Origin: Gautieria morchelliformis | Lineage: Eukaryota > Basidiomycota > Agaricomycetes > Gomphales > Gomphaceae | DNA: 64,000 bases | Direction: 5' to 3' | Assembly (NCBI GenBank): GCA_015179125.1 | Contig: WHVA01000496.1 | Coordinates: 17,271 to 81,270 of the forward strand | In this document: one piece after another, positions 10,132 through 21,664 of the stretch | Numbering within the stretch: position 1 is the first letter of the stretch | Layout of the letters: every line of letters starts with the position of its first letter | Position numbers and translations under genes: made by a program | Notes under the pieces: generated by a model | Told to the model about the DNA's origin: nothing | Databases searched by the model: none | Seen by the model: the letters and a program-made list of their open reading frames with translations, nothing else

Positions 10132-11339
10132 TCAAGAGTGAAAATAATCATCGATGGAGGGTGGAGGACATGAATAACGCTGGGAGGTCTGATTCGGCTC
10201 GATGCATGCACGTGCATTGGTGAGTAACACAGCCACCCGATACATGAGCCCGCACGCTTTCCCAAGGATCTTGTGCTTCCAAAAACACTGGAGGTACGGC
10301 CAGTCTTGTAAAACCAGGCCGAAGCCGTGCTCAACCGAGATACGCACACCACCCATGGCGGCGTTCCATTGCCGCTGTTGAGGGGTCAGGGCATCAGTCC
10401 CCGCATAAGGGCTCACGATGTACGGGCTTACACCGTAAGCCGAATCTCCGTACAGCTGAAAAAAACGATGAGATGGTGGATCACCCTCGTTTGACCCTGG
10501 CTGGATTGCCTTCCTCTCGATGTGCCCCAGGAGTCCGCTTGCATTCAAGACACCGCTGTCGTTTTGTGGTGCTCTGTATGGGCCATCGAGGTGAGCGAAC
10601 AGTCCGTCTGGGGTCACGACCCCTGAAATTTCATCCCATGAAATTTCTTGTATCCAGTATAGGCCAACTCTTCCTGCCTCACTGGGCGGCAGGTCTGGCG
10701 TATCGTGCAGTCAATAAACCCGAAGACCGACTGGGTTGGAGCCCCAAAATCGTGGAGAGCATGTGCATATATCTGCAGTCTCTCAGGGCTGAGAAGACCC
10801 TCGGAATCCCACCCAAGCAAGTGGCCCCAGCGCGCATTGATGAACGTCGCAGTTTCGTTCACGATCTGTGAGATCGCTGGCTGCGTGCGGGCATACTTTG
10901 TGGCCAGGGACCATTGGTCCTCAGGGCTGCGGAGACGTGCACAAAGGAGGGCGAATGACTCGAGAGGGGGGGATCGGTAGCCCCCACTGGTAATCAAGGG
11001 GTCTGGGAGCTCTAAGAGTGAGCTGAGGTGCTGCAGCTCCTCTACTGTGAATCTGAAAAGCCTGTAAGTTTCCATAACTGAATGACACCAAAGGGCTTAC
11101 CGAAAACGCCACAAGCTTTCTGCCTCACTGATGCGGCATAGGTACTCAACTGTGACGCGTTCGCCCCCTATACTAGGTTGTGGCCTCACTCTCTGCGTGA
11201 GTACGGCCTGTGCAGCCAGTCCGCTCATGCTGGAACTGGTGGCTTCCTGAGCGATCGTGGGGAGGTGCGGTCGGGTGTTGAGGAGATAAGGTATAAGAGT
11301 GGCCGCCAGGACACGTTTCTTTGACGGGTCGACTGGCAT
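10132..11339 (-). pseudogene. PIF/Harbinger DDE transposase, one frameshift
   Basis: The gene reads leftward. Exon 1 is 11339-11101 (starts MPVDPSKKRVLAATLIPYLL). A 39-bp intron (11100-11062) joins in phase 2 to exon 2, which begins LFRFTVEELQHL. The DDE_4-type nuclease motifs are present: first Asp in GFIDCT, an LFAHLDGPY strand, second Asp in LYGDSAYG, and Glu in RISVEHGFG. The frame breaks near 10615: the upper frame ends in TGA and the lower frame resumes one base off, as if one G were lost from a G run. Apart from that, about 389 residues are intact with no other stop. It is either a recently dead transposase or an active one with an assembly error. Confidence 0.85.
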
Positions 11340-11481
11340 GGCAGGCAGGAGCGTACGTTTCTTAACACGCGTTGGTCACGTGTTCGGTTTAATTAGCTGT
11401 CCCTATTTGGTATTTTTATCTTTACAGGCGCTTATATTATAGGTTGCTAATATTTTATTAGTGATTTGATAATTATTAGCT

Positions 11482-11495
11482 AACAAATACACTCT
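11482..11495. repeat. Harbinger right terminal inverted repeat
   Basis: AACAAATACACTCT, followed by target duplication ACT (11496-11498). Confidence 0.85.
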
Positions 11496-11687
11496 ACTGT
11501 CTCCAGGTACTAGGTGGATACCCGCGCTTCGCGCGGGGGTGCAAGTCAAACGCCTCGGTAAGGTCAAACGCATCAGCAAGGTCAAACACCTTGGGTAAAT
11601 CAAACTTGGGATAAGTCAAACACATTCGGATAAGAAAATTTCTTTCAGATAAGTAAAACACATCTTATTGATTGAAGGTAGGTAATG

Positions 11688-12506
11688 TTATGACCATGCT
11701 GCTCGGCCAACTCTGGTACCTCCATGCCTCCTCTGGCTCTATTCCGCAACATCCACACTTTGACCTTTTGATCCCCTTGTTCTTTACTATTCACATACTT
11801 CCCCTTTGGACTCTATTCACCGGCCTTCCCTACTTGACCCTTAGCATAGCAAGTCCGGAGCATCAGGAGATCCATTTGTTCCACCATCAATGTTACAACT
11901 GTTCCGCTCAACCATCTCCGCCATATCCGCATATCCTCCGCACCACCTCTGCACCACCTCCGCACCACCTCCGACTCTATTCCACAACATCCGCATCATC
12001 TGCAACCCTCTACCTCGACCCTTGTGATTTCAGTACCCCTGGCCACCTCCAGATACCGGCGCCCGTACTCGACCCTGAACACAGCAAGATACCATTTCCG
12101 TAATTCCGTTCCAGTTCCGACCTCTGGGAATTCCAATACGTAACAATCAATTAGACCCACATTCCCCTTGTTCTTTTGCCTATTGATTGTTCTTAGTTCT
12201 ACCCGGCACCCCCTTGTAGTTCCTCTTGTTCCGTATTAGTTACGTACTCCATTTATCCTAGTTACTTTTGCTTGCACTGGAATTGCTTACCTCTACCTTC
12301 TGACATGTTGTCTCAGCTCTTTGTATAAAACCCAGTGATGTGTGCCTCTATTCTGCAATCAGATAATTGACTTTGATATGGGACTCCCTTTGCACTGTTT
12401 CCTATTCTTACCACAGCAAGTACTTGCAAGGCCTCTGTCTCTCTGACCTCTGACTCCCAACTCGATTTCTGATATCCAACTTAACTCAATTCTTGACCCC
12501 TTACCT
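11688..12506. repeat. LTR family 1, truncated, with family 2 nested inside
   Basis: It starts TGTTATGACC after GGTAA, the target site seen intact in units 2 and 5. It is interrupted by a second LTR at 11891-12145. It contains TTTGTATAAAACCC, a TATA-like promoter element, and is cut off on the right by unit 2. Confidence 0.75.
11891..12145. repeat. Solo LTR family 2 nested in LTR family 1 (internally deleted)
   Basis: It begins TGTTACAACTG and ends ATACGTAACA, flanked by the 5-bp duplication ATCAA (11886-11890 and 12146-12150). At 255 bp it is a deleted form of the 730-bp copy in unit 4. Confidence 0.8.
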
Positions 12507-12649
12507 CTAGGTGGATACCCATGCTTCACACGGGGGTGTAGGTCAAACGCATTGGGTAAATCAAACTTGGGATAAGTAAAACACATCTCATTGCAATTGA
12601 AAGTAGCTATAAGTAACACATCAAGATAGGTAATGTCTCTACACATGTC

Positions 12650-13560
12650 TGCATATGCCCAAGTATAGCGTGCATAGCATGTCCTCCATGAATAGCCTCG
12701 AATATAGCATGCTTATTGTGTCCCTGGTTTGTAACATGACCCCACACATAACATGTCCCCAAGTATAGTGTGCATAGCATGTCCTCCATGCATAGTGTGT
12801 CTCCACATGTAGTGTGTCCCCAAGTACAGTGTGCATGGCATGTCCCACATGCATAGCATGCCCCACATGCATAGCATGCCCCACATGCATAGCATGCCCC
12901 ACATGCATAGCATGCCCCACATGCATAGCATGCCCCACATGCATAGCATGCCCCACATGCATAGCATGCCCCACATGCATAGCATGTCCTTGGTTTGTAG
13001 CATGTCCCCAAACATAGCGTGTCCCTAAATTATAGCATGTGTGTCCCCCATGCATAGCGTATCCACATGTGTAGCATCTCCCTACACATAGTGTGTGTAG
13101 CCTCTCCCTCAAATATAGTGTGCAAAGTGTGTCCCCCAAGGATAGCACGTATAGAATGTCCCTTGTTTTTCCCCATGCATAGTGTGCGTAGTGTGTCTCT
13201 TGTTTGTACCGTGTCCAGTGTGTCTGTCCCCAAGCATAGTATGTCCCCAAGCATAGTGTATCCCACCATATAGTGTGCACATCCCCATACATAGTGTGTG
13301 TGTGCCCATGCATAGCATGCTTGTCCCCATGCATAACATGTGTGTCTCTACGCATAACATGCATGTCCCCAAGCATAGCATGCGTGTCCCCATGCACAAC
13401 ACGCATGTCTCCACGCCTAACGTGCATGTCTCCACACCTAACATGCATGTCTCCACGCATAACATGCATGTCTCCATGCATACCATATGTGTCTCCATGC
13501 ATAGCATGCGTGTCCCCATGCATAGTGTGTGTAGCATGTCCCAATGGCATGTGTAGCATA
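12650..13560. repeat. Satellite A, unit 2 (18- and 21-bp repeats)
   Basis: An 18-bp unit (CCCACATGCATAGCATGC) repeats almost perfectly about nine times at 12841-12985. A 21-bp variant (GTGTCCCCATGCATAACATGC) runs through 13300-13530. Degenerate copies fill the rest. Both lengths are multiples of three, so all six frames stay open and give spurious repeat proteins. Confidence 0.9.
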
Positions 13561-13599
13561 TCCCAAGGGCCTCAAAGTGAAGCAAGCAGAGGCTGTTAC

Positions 13600-14240
13600 T
13601 TATCATTTACTTTTTGCAAACTCAGGGACATGTATCAATATCTATTTTGTGACATATACAGACATAAATAAAATAGTAAAGGAAGCCATATTTAAGCAGC
13701 TGCTGTCATTAATTCTAACAAAGTCAGGATTATCTCAAAACAAATGTCCAGTACATTTAAGCTGAAGTTGTTATTAATTTTAGCAGAGTCAAGATTATGT
13801 ATTTTTCGAAAAATGTCAAAGAAATGCACTGTACATTTAACCTGGAGCTGTTGTCAATTTTCATAAAGTCAGGATAATTTATTGACATCTATCTGCGAAA
13901 AAATGTCAAAAAAAGTACAGTACATTGAAGCAGAAGCTGTTATTAATGCCCAGCCAAAGCCAGAGAAACCCAGAGACTGACAGAGAAACCCAGAGCCCAG
14001 CCAAAGCCATAGTAAGCCAGCCACCAGTATAGCCAGAGAGGAGTGGCTAGTAAGTGGCTTTACAGTAAATAAACCAATAAAACAAACCACATTTAAAAGC
14101 AGAATCTCATTAATTTTAGAGGGAACTTATTGATGTCTATTTTCAAAAAAAACCTGAAAAATATTGATATTAAAATACATTTTTTTCAGCAGTCTTTGGA
14201 TGGTATTTAAATCTATTTTCGAAAAAAATCAAAAAAATAT
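13600..14240. repeat. AT-rich minisatellite, repeats of about 85 bp
   Basis: A block built on TTATTAATTTTAGCAAAGTC, TTTGCGAAAAAATGTCAAAAA and GTACAGTACATTTAA recurs several times. The same block follows the satellites in every other unit: about 15900-16240, 18900-19520, 20930-21280, 23890-24530, 33240-33760, 35840-36480 and 38110-38560. Confidence 0.8.
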
Positions 14241-14579
14241 AATGCACATGTGACAATACTATGATGAAACAAAAAAAGAACTAATAAAATTACAAACACA
14301 AATAAAATAAAATACATGGCAATGCATTAAACAAAAGATATTACCTACCAATAGAAAGCCAGCCAAGCAATAGACAGGCAGCCAGCTAAAGGAGGAGACA
14401 GCAGACAGAGCAGACAGCACCCAGAGCAGACAGAGCACAGAGCAGACAGCGGACAGAGCATAGAGCAGACAGCAGACAAAGCAGCCAGCAGACAGCAGAC
14501 AGAGCACATAGCAGACAGCAGACAGAGCATATAGCAGACAGCAGACAGAGGAATCGCCGGTTGGGCAGGTTCCTGGCGT

Positions 14580-14879
14580 TCCCTCCTTACCGTTCGGCCT
14601 TTATACCGCACGCGCGTGTCGTGCACGGACCACGCTCGCGTATGCGCACTCTGGTCGCGAACGGGTCACGTGACCGCTGCGCAGCGTTCTATGCTCGCGG
14701 CTGCGCCGCTCGCCGCTGACCTAATTTGGAACGCACACGGTCACGTGACCATGCTGCGCAGCGCTCTTGGCTCGCGGCTGCGCCGCTCGCATCCGATTGG
14801 CCAGCTGACAAATTGATGACCTAAAACCTGACATAAGCTCGACGCCCACAACCCACCGAGCCGCTTTCACCTATAGGAA
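14580..14879 (-). promoter_or_regulatory. GC-rich Helitron 5' block with GGTCACGTGACC palindromes
   Basis: Perfect 12-bp palindromes GGTCACGTGACC lie at 14664-14675 and 14739-14750, among repeated CTCGCGGCTGCGCCGCTCG and GCTGCGCAGCG motifs. The equivalent blocks of other units carry the palindrome at 16452, 21498, 24905, 24977, 34005, 36784 and 38753; unit 5 has a 10-bp core at 19861. CACGTG is a classic bHLH (E-box) core. The block lies just inside the 5' end, where a promoter or Rep cleavage region would be expected; its function is inferred. Confidence 0.5.
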
Positions 14880-15014
14880 CTAGGTGGGTACCCGCGCTTC
14901 GCGCGGGGGTGCAGGTCAAGCACCTTGGTAAGGTCAAATGCATCAGTAAGGTCAAGTGAATCAGTAAGGTCAAGTGCATTGGGGTAAATAGCATCATGCA
15001 AAATATATCCCTGA

Positions 15015-15355
15015 TCATATAGTATCATGAATCATGTATGCACCCATGGAACAGCCGAACATGCAGAGCTCTCTCTCAACCTCTGGGATGGGCCTCCCAG
15101 CGACTCTAGACATGAAAGTGGTAATAGTCTTGACTGAATCATCAGAGATTATAAGATTGTGCCTATTGTCATAATCAACAGGTTTCAAAGCTTGTGCATT
15201 GTGAAATAGATCCAATAGTGATCTTGGGGATCCTGAATTTTGACAATGTGGTTATATCGATATGCCAGCTGATCCTCCGGTGACACTCTCACAGAACCAG
15301 AAACAATACCAAAATCAGAAATGGGGGAAGACCCAAAGTGCAGTTGAATAGCATG
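15015..15355 (-). pseudogene. Conserved unidentified coding remnant, unit 3
   Basis: On the minus strand a frame reads LHFGSSPISDFGIVSGSV ... VKIQDPQDHYW, then shifts by one base into LFHNAQALKPVDYDNR ... FMSRVAGRPIPEVERELC. The lower part is open for 66 codons, and unit 10 translates identically. I do not recognise the family. It lies where a Helitron might carry a captured gene fragment or a relic of its own gene. Confidence 0.4.
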
Positions 15356-15880
15356 TCCTCACACGTAACGTGTCCTCACAGGTAGTGTGTCCCCAAACGT
15401 AACGTGTCCTCACAGGTAGCGTGTCTGCACAGGTAGCGTGTCCTCACAGGTAGCGTGTCCTCACAGGCAGCGTGTCCCCACACGTAACATGTCCTCACAG
15501 GTAGCGTGTCCCCACAGGTAGCGTGTCCCCACAGGTAGCTTGTCCTCACAGGTAGCATGTCCCACACGTAATGTGTCCCCACAGGTAGCGTGTCCCCACA
15601 GGTAGCGTGTCCCCACCAGTAGCGTGTCCCCACAGGTAGCGTGTCCCCACCAGTAGCGTGTCCCCACAGGTAGCGTGTCCCCACCAGTAGCGTGTCCCCA
15701 CAGGTAGCGTGTCCCCACAGGTAGCGTGTCCCCACAGGTAGCGTGTCCCCACACGTAACGTGTCCCCACCGGTAGCGTGTCCTCACACGTAACGTGTCCT
15801 CACAGGTAGCGTGTCCTCACACATAACATGTCCTCACGTGTAGTGTGTCTCCACAGGTAGCGTGTCCTCACACATATAAG
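15350..15880. repeat. Satellite B, unit 3 (17-bp repeat)
   Basis: The unit is GTAGCGTGTCCCCACAG, with variants ending CACACGTAAC or CACCAGTAGC. It is nearly perfect at 15585-15770 and looser on both sides. It shares the core CGTGTCCCCAC with satellite A. Confidence 0.9.
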
Positions 15881-16787
15881 GGACATGTATCAGTATCTAT
15901 TTTGTGACATATATAGACATAAATAAAATAGCAAAAGAAACCACATTTAAGCAGCAGTTGTCATTAATTTTAGCAAAGTCAGGATAATTCATTGATATCT
16001 ATATTTATTTTTTGAAAAAAGATCAAAAAAAAACGCACTACATTAAAACAGACATTGTTATTAACTTTAGCAAAGTCAGAATAAGTTATTAATATCTATT
16101 TGCGAAAAAATATCAAAAAAATGTACAGGATATTTAAGTTGGCTATTATTAAGGTTAGCAAGTTAGGTGTATTGATAGCAATTTGCGAAAAAATATCAAA
16201 AATATACAGGACATTGAAGCAGAAGCTAGTGTCAATTTACAGCCAAAGAAGCCCAGAGACACCCAGAAAGACACCCAGAGACACACACAAAGACACCCAG
16301 AGCCCAGCCAAAGCAATAGTAAGCCCACCAGTACAGCCAGAACACAGGAAGACACCAGTGGGGAGTGCGGTGCTGCAGCATCGCTCTCTTTATACCAAGC
16401 GAAGGGTCGTGCACGGACCACCCTCGCGTATGGTCGCGATGAACGCGAACCGGTCACGTGACCTGGGACGCTGCGCAGCAGCGTCAATGGTCTGGCCTGG
16501 GCCAGGGGCCTAGGCTCGCGGCTGCGCCGCTCGCTCCGCTGACCTAATTTTTACGTAACATTATTTGTCAGCGGTGCGCCCACAACCCACTGAGCGCGTT
16601 TCACTCTTAGACTAGGTGGGTACCCGTGCTTCGCGCGGGGGTGCAGGTCAAACGCCTTGGTAAGGTCAAACGCATCAGCAAGGTCAAACGCCTTGGGTAA
16701 ATCAAACTTGGGATAAGTCAAACACATTCGGATAAGAAAATTTCTTTCAGATAAGTAAAACGCATCTTATTGATTGAAGGTAGGTAA

Positions 16788-18082
16788 TGTTATGACCATG
16801 CTGCTCGACCAACTCTGGTACCTCCATGCCTCCTCTGGCTCTATCCCGCAACATCCACACTTTGACCTTTTGATCCCCTTGTTCTTTACTATTCACATAC
16901 TTCCCCTTTTGACTCTATTCACTGGCCTTCCCTACTTGACCCTTAGCATAGCAAGTCTGGAGCATCAGGAGATCCATTTGTTCCACTATCAATGTTACGA
17001 CTGCTCTGCTCAACCATCTCCGCCATATCCACATATCCTCCGCACCACCTCTGCACCACCTCCGCACCACCTCCGACTCTATTCCGCAACACCCGCACCA
17101 TCCGCAACCCTCTACCTCGACCCTTGTGATTTCAGTACCCCTGGCCACCTCCAGATACCGGCCCCCGTACTTGACCCTGAACACAGCAAAATACCATTTC
17201 CGTAATTCCGTTTCTTCTGATGCCTGTCGTACTTACTTGCCTTGTTCTTTGCCATTGTACTTACCCTACCCTGCACCCCCCTTGTCATCCCATTGTTCCG
17301 CATTAGTTACTTGCCCCGTATGTCTATCCGATTCCCGCACTCTCTGGAATTTGCTTAGTACCATACCATTACCTGTTGCTTCAGCTCTTTGTATAAAACC
17401 CCCTCATGTATGTCTCCGTTTCTGCAATCAGATAATCGACTTTGATGTGTGATTCCCTTCGCACTGTCTCCTGTTCTTAGCACAGCGAGTTTTGCTAGTC
17501 TTGTCTCCTTCCGCTCTCGACCCTCTGGCCTCCGCCTCTTCTGACCTTTGATCCCGACCCTCGAACCTCGACTCTCAGTACTCTGTTCCCGACTTCTGCC
17601 TTCTCCAATATCCGCAAGTCAATCCCGAAATACTTAGGACGGTAGTTCATCAGGGGCGCAACACATAAGTTGAAGCCGTTGTCGTTTCCAGTTCCGACCT
17701 CCGGGAATTCCGATACGTAACAATCAATTAGACCCACATTCCCCTTGTTCTTTTGCCTATTGATTGTTCTTAGTTCTACCCGGCACCCCTTGTAGTTCCT
17801 CTTGTTCCGTATTAGTTACTTACTCCATTTATCCTAGTTACTTTTGCTTGCACTGGAATTGCTTACCTCTACCTTCTGACATGTTGTCTCAGCTCTTTGA
17901 ATAAAACCCAGTCATGTGTGCCTCTGTTCTGCAATCAGATAATTGACTTTGATATGTGACTCCCTTTGCACCGTTTCCTGTTCTTACCACGGCAAGTACT
18001 TGCAAGGCCTCTGTCTCTCTGACCTCTGCCTTCCAACTCGATTTCTGATATCCAACTTAACTCGATTCTTGAACCCTTACCT
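16788..18082. repeat. LTR family 1, truncated, unit 4
   Basis: It begins TGTTATGACC after GGTAA. The segment after the nested family-2 LTR resumes TTAGACCCACATTCC and ends at CCCTTAC where unit 5 begins. Confidence 0.75.
16993..17722. repeat. Solo LTR family 2, full-length copy
   Basis: This 730-bp LTR runs from TGTTACGACTG to GATACGTAACA, with target duplication ATCAA at 16988-16992 and 17723-17727. It contains its own TTTGTATAAAACCCC TATA-like element. It is related to, but distinct from, LTR family 1. Confidence 0.8.
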
Positions 18083-20039
18083 CTAGGTGGATACCCATGC
18101 TTCACACGGGGGTGTAAGTCAAACGCATTGGGTAAATCAAACTTGGGATAAGTAAAACACATCTCATTGCAATTGAAAGTAGCTATAAGTAACACATCAA
18201 GATAGGTAATGTCTCTACACATGTCTGCATGTGCCCAAGTATAGCGTGCATAGCATGTCCTCCATGCATAGCCTCGAATATAGCATGCTTATTGTGTCCC
18301 TGGTTTGTAACATGTCCCCAAGTATAGTGTGCATAGCCTGTCCTCAATGCATAGTGTGTCTCAACATGTAGCATGTCCCCAAGTACAGTGTGCATGGCAT
18401 GTCCATGGTTTGTAGCATGTCCCCAAACATAGCGTGTCCCTAAATTATAGCATGTGTGTCCCGCATGCATAGTGTGTCCACATGTGGAGCATGTCCCTAC
18501 ATGTAGTGTGTGTAGCCTCTCCCTCAAGTATAGTGTGCAAAGTGTGTCCCCCATGCATTACATGTCCCCCAAGGATAGCATGTATAGAATGTCCCTTGTT
18601 TTTCCCCATGCATAGTGTGTGTAGTGTGTCTCTTGTTTGTAGTGTATTCCCCTGTAGTGTGTCCCTTGTTTGTACCATGTCCCCCAAGCATAGTGTGTCC
18701 CCACATATAGTGTGCACATCCCCATGCATAGCATGCTTGTCCCCATGCATAACATGTGTGTCTCCACGCATAACATGGGTGTCCCCAAGCATAGCGTGTG
18801 TGTCCCCATGCATAGCATGCTTGTCCCAATGGCATGTATAGCACATCCCCAAGGGCTTCAAAGTGAAGCGAGCAGGGGCTGTTACGTATCATTAACTTTT
18901 CGCAAACTCAGGGACATGTATCAATATCTATTTTGTGACATATACAGACATAAATAAAATAGTAAAGGAAGCCATATTTAAGCAGCTGCTGTCATTAATT
19001 TTAGCAAAGTCAGGATTATCTATTTTTCAAAAAATGTCAAAATGATGTCCAGTACATTTAAACTGAAGTTGTTATTAATTTTAGCAGAGTCAAGATTATC
19101 TATTTTTGAAAAATGTCAAAAAAATGCACTGTACATTTAAGCTGACAATTTTCACAAAGTCAGGATAATTTATTGACATCTATCTGCGAAAAAATGTCAA
19201 AAAAGTACAGTACATTGAAACAGAGGCTGTTATTAATGCCCAGCCAAAGCCAGAGAAGCCCTGAGACTGACAGAGAAACCCAGAGCCCAGCCAAAGCCAT
19301 AGTAAGCCAGCCACCAGTATAGCCAGAGAGGAGTGGCTGGTAAGCAGCTTTACAGTAAATAAAACCATAAAACAAACCACATTTAAAAGCAGAATCTCAT
19401 TAATTTTAGAGGGAACTTATTGATGTCTATTTTCGAAAAAAACCTGAAAAATATTGATATTAAAATACATTTTTTTCAGCGGTCTTGAGATGTTATTTAA
19501 ATCTATTTTCGAAAAAAATCACCAAAATATAATACACATGTGACAATACTATGATGAAAAAAAAAGAACTAATAAAATTACACACACAAATAAAATAAAA
19601 TACATGGCAATGCATTAAACAAAAGATATTACCTACCAATAGAAAGCCAGCCAAGCAATAGACAGGCAGCCAGCTAAAGGAGGAGACAGCAGACAGAGCA
19701 CAGAGCAGACAGCGGACAGAGCAGACAGCACAGAGCAGACAGAGCACATAGCAGCCAGCAGACAGAGGAATTGCCGGTTGGGCAGGTTCCTGGCGTTCTC
19801 TCCTTACCGTTCAGCCTTTATACCGCGCGCGCGTGTCGTGCACGGACCATGCGCGAACGCGTCACGTGACCGCTGCGCAGCATTCGTTGCCAGCGCAGGG
19901 TTGAGCGCTGGAGCCCGCAGATCGGCGTGAACCGCCAGGGGCTCGCGGCTGCGCCGCTCGCGCGCTCCGCTGACAAACTGGTGACCAAGCATTGGTCAGC
20001 AGCGCCCACAACCCACCGAGCCGCTTTCACCTATAGGAA
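18083..20039 (-). mobile_element. Helitron unit 5, satellite-A type
   Basis: This is the counterpart of unit 2, with a shorter satellite and the same decayed hairpin and empty GGTAA site. The 5' block is shorter and carries a different middle (CAGGGTTGAGCGCTGGAGCC). Confidence 0.75.
18230..18855. repeat. Satellite A, unit 5
   Basis: It holds mostly degenerate repeats and the 21-bp variant. The nine-copy 18-bp run of unit 2 is absent here, so copy number changed after the block duplication. Confidence 0.85.
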
Positions 20040-20139
20040 CTAGGTGGGTACCCGCGCTTCGCGCGGGGGTGCAGGTCAAGCACCTTGGTAAGGTCAAATG
20101 CATCAGTAAGGTCAAGTGCATTGGGGTAAATAGGATCAT

Positions 20140-20480
20140 GCAAAATATATCCCTGATCATATAGTATCATGAATCATGTATGCACCCATGGAACAGCCGA
20201 ACATGCAGAGCTCTCTCTCGACCTCTGGGATGGGCCTCCCAGCGACTCTAGACATGAAAGTGGTAATAGTCTTGACTGAATCATCAGAGATTATAAGATT
20301 CTACCTATTGTCATAATCCACAGGTTTCAAAGCTTGTGCATTGTGAAATAGATCCAATAGTGATCTTGGGGATCCTGAATTTTGACAATGTGGTTATATC
20401 GATATGCCAGCTGATCCTCCGGTGACACTCTCACAGAACCAGAAACAATACCAAAATCAGAAATGGGGGAAGACCCAAAG
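20140..20480 (-). pseudogene. Conserved coding remnant, unit 6 (extra stop)
   Basis: It has the same sequence as the remnant in unit 3, but one change (ACCTATTGTC context) creates an in-frame TAG in the part corresponding to DYDNRHNL. This argues against function in this copy. Confidence 0.4.
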
Positions 20481-20489
20481 TGCAGTTGG

Positions 20490-20915
20490 ATAGCATGTCC
20501 TCACACGTAATGTGTCCTCACAGGTAGCGTGTCCACAAACGTAACGTGTCCTCACAGGTAGCGTGTCCTCACAGGTAGTGTGTCCTCACAGGCAGCGTGT
20601 CCTCACAGGTAGCATGTCCCCACAGGTAGCGTGTCCCCACAGGTAGCGTGTCCCCACAGGTAGCGTGTCCCCCAGGTAGCGTGTCCCCACAGGTAGCGTG
20701 TCCCCACCAGTAGCGTGTCCCCACAGGTAGCGTGTCCCCACCAGTAGCGTGTCCCCACAGGTAGCGTGTCCCCACCAGTAGCGTGTCCCCACACGTAACG
20801 TGTCCCCACCGGTAGCGTGTCCTCACACGTAACGTGTCCTCACAGGTAGCGTGTCCTCACACATAACATGTCCTCACGTGTAGTGTGTCTCCACAGGTAG
20901 CGTGTCCTCACACAT
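20490..20915. repeat. Satellite B, unit 6
   Basis: 17-bp repeats, fewer than in unit 3. One repeat is shortened (CCCCCAGGTAGCG near 20670), which shifts the frame of the translated repeat. Confidence 0.9.
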
Positions 20916-21664
20916 ATAAGGGACATGTATCAGTATCTATTTTGTGACATATATAGACATAAATAAAATAGCAAAAGAAACCACATTTAAGCAGCTGTTG
21001 TCATTAATTTTAGCAAAGTCAGGATAATTCATTGATATCTATATTTATTTTTTGAAAAAAGATCAAAAAAAAACACACTACATTAAAACAGACATTGTTA
21101 TTAACTTTAGCAAAGTCAGAATAAGTTATTAATATCTATTTGCGAAAAAATATCAAAAAAATGTACAGGATATGTAAGTTGGCTATTGTTAAGGTTAGCA
21201 AGTTAGGTTTATTGATAGCTATTTGCGAAAAAATATTGAAAAAATATACAGGCCATTGAAGCAGAAGCTGGTGTCAATTCACAGCCAAAGGCAGAGAAGC
21301 CCAGAGAAGCCCAGAGACACCCAGAGACACACACAAAGACACCCAGAGCCCAGCCAAAGCAATAGTAATCCCACCAGTACAGCCAGAACACAGGAAGACA
21401 CCAGTGGGGAGTGCTGTGCTGCAGCATCGCTCTCTTTATACCGAGCGAAGGGTCGTGCACGGACCACCCTCGCGTATGGTCGCGACGAACGCAAACCGGT
21501 CACGTGACCTGGGACGCTGCTGCGCAGCGTCAATGGTGTGGGCCAGGGCCTAGGCCTCGCGGCTGCGCCGCTCGCTCCGCTGACATAAGTTTTACGTAAT
21601 ATTATTGGTAACATTATTTGTCAGCGGGCCCACAACCACCCACCCCCCGCGTTTCACTCTTAGA

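Larger units (their letters stand above)
8578..11495. mobile_element. PIF/Harbinger DNA transposon with two convergent genes
   Basis: The element is 2918 bp. The perfect 14-bp terminal inverted repeat AGAGTGTATTTGTT continues imperfectly for about 14 more bases. The flanking 3-bp duplication is ACT (8575-8577 and 11496-11498). It carries the classic two-gene Harbinger set: a Myb/SANT-like protein on the plus strand and a DDE transposase on the minus strand, meeting tail to tail over an AT-rich inverted-repeat block. The left flank matches 2890-2930, so it lies in the dispersed repeat. The right flank is only 11 bases of non-array DNA (11499-11509) before the Helitron array. Confidence 0.85.
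11510..12506 (-). mobile_element. Helitron unit 1, left part only, loaded with nested solo LTRs
   Basis: An intact 3' end (hairpin 11521-11537) is followed by subterminal copies of a GGTCAAACGC-like motif and then a solo LTR at 11688. It has no 5' end of its own, because unit 2 begins inside the LTR at 12507. The structure is the same as unit 4. Confidence 0.75.
12507..14879 (-). mobile_element. Helitron unit 2, satellite-A type
   Basis: The 3' hairpin is partly decayed (CCCATGC TTC ACACGGG). Next comes an empty GGTAA site where other units carry LTR family 1, then satellite A, AT-rich repeats of about 85 bp, a CAGACAG-rich stretch, and a GC-rich 5' block. The 5' end reads TTCCTATAGGTGAAAGCGG on the minus strand. 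I see no real coding region; the long frames are satellite translations. Confidence 0.75.
14880..16611 (-). mobile_element. Helitron unit 3, satellite-B type
   Basis: An intact CTAG plus hairpin leads into a conserved 340-base segment with a coding remnant, then satellite B, AT-rich repeats and a GC-rich 5' block. The 5' end reads TCTAAGAGTGAAACGCG on the minus strand, a normal TC start. It abuts the CTAG of unit 4 directly. Confidence 0.8.
16612..18082 (-). mobile_element. Helitron unit 4, left part with nested solo LTRs
   Basis: It repeats the structure of unit 1: same 3' end, same LTR-in-LTR, and the same cut-off at the same LTR position by the next unit. This shows that the three-unit block was duplicated as a whole after the nesting had formed. 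The hairpin has one change (CCCGTGC). Confidence 0.75.
20040..21664 (-). mobile_element. Helitron unit 6, satellite-B type
   Basis: This is the counterpart of unit 3. It ends in the same TCTAAGAGTG 5' terminus and abuts unit 7. Confidence 0.8.

Noticed and set aside
12607-13671. Long cysteine- and histidine-rich repeat frames on both strands (also at 18183-18861, 22953-23859, 34903-35815)
   Set aside because: They are translations of satellite A. The 18- and 21-bp periods keep every frame open, so openness is no evidence of coding.
15585-15770. CRISPR-like regular repeats
   Set aside because: The repeats are contiguous, with no unique spacers, and the genome is eukaryotic.
15376-15786. GTRYLWGHATCGD-type repeat protein (also 20569-20826, 31954-32589, 37434-37897)
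   Set aside because: Translation of the 17-bp satellite B in three rotating frames; no start context, domain or splice signal.
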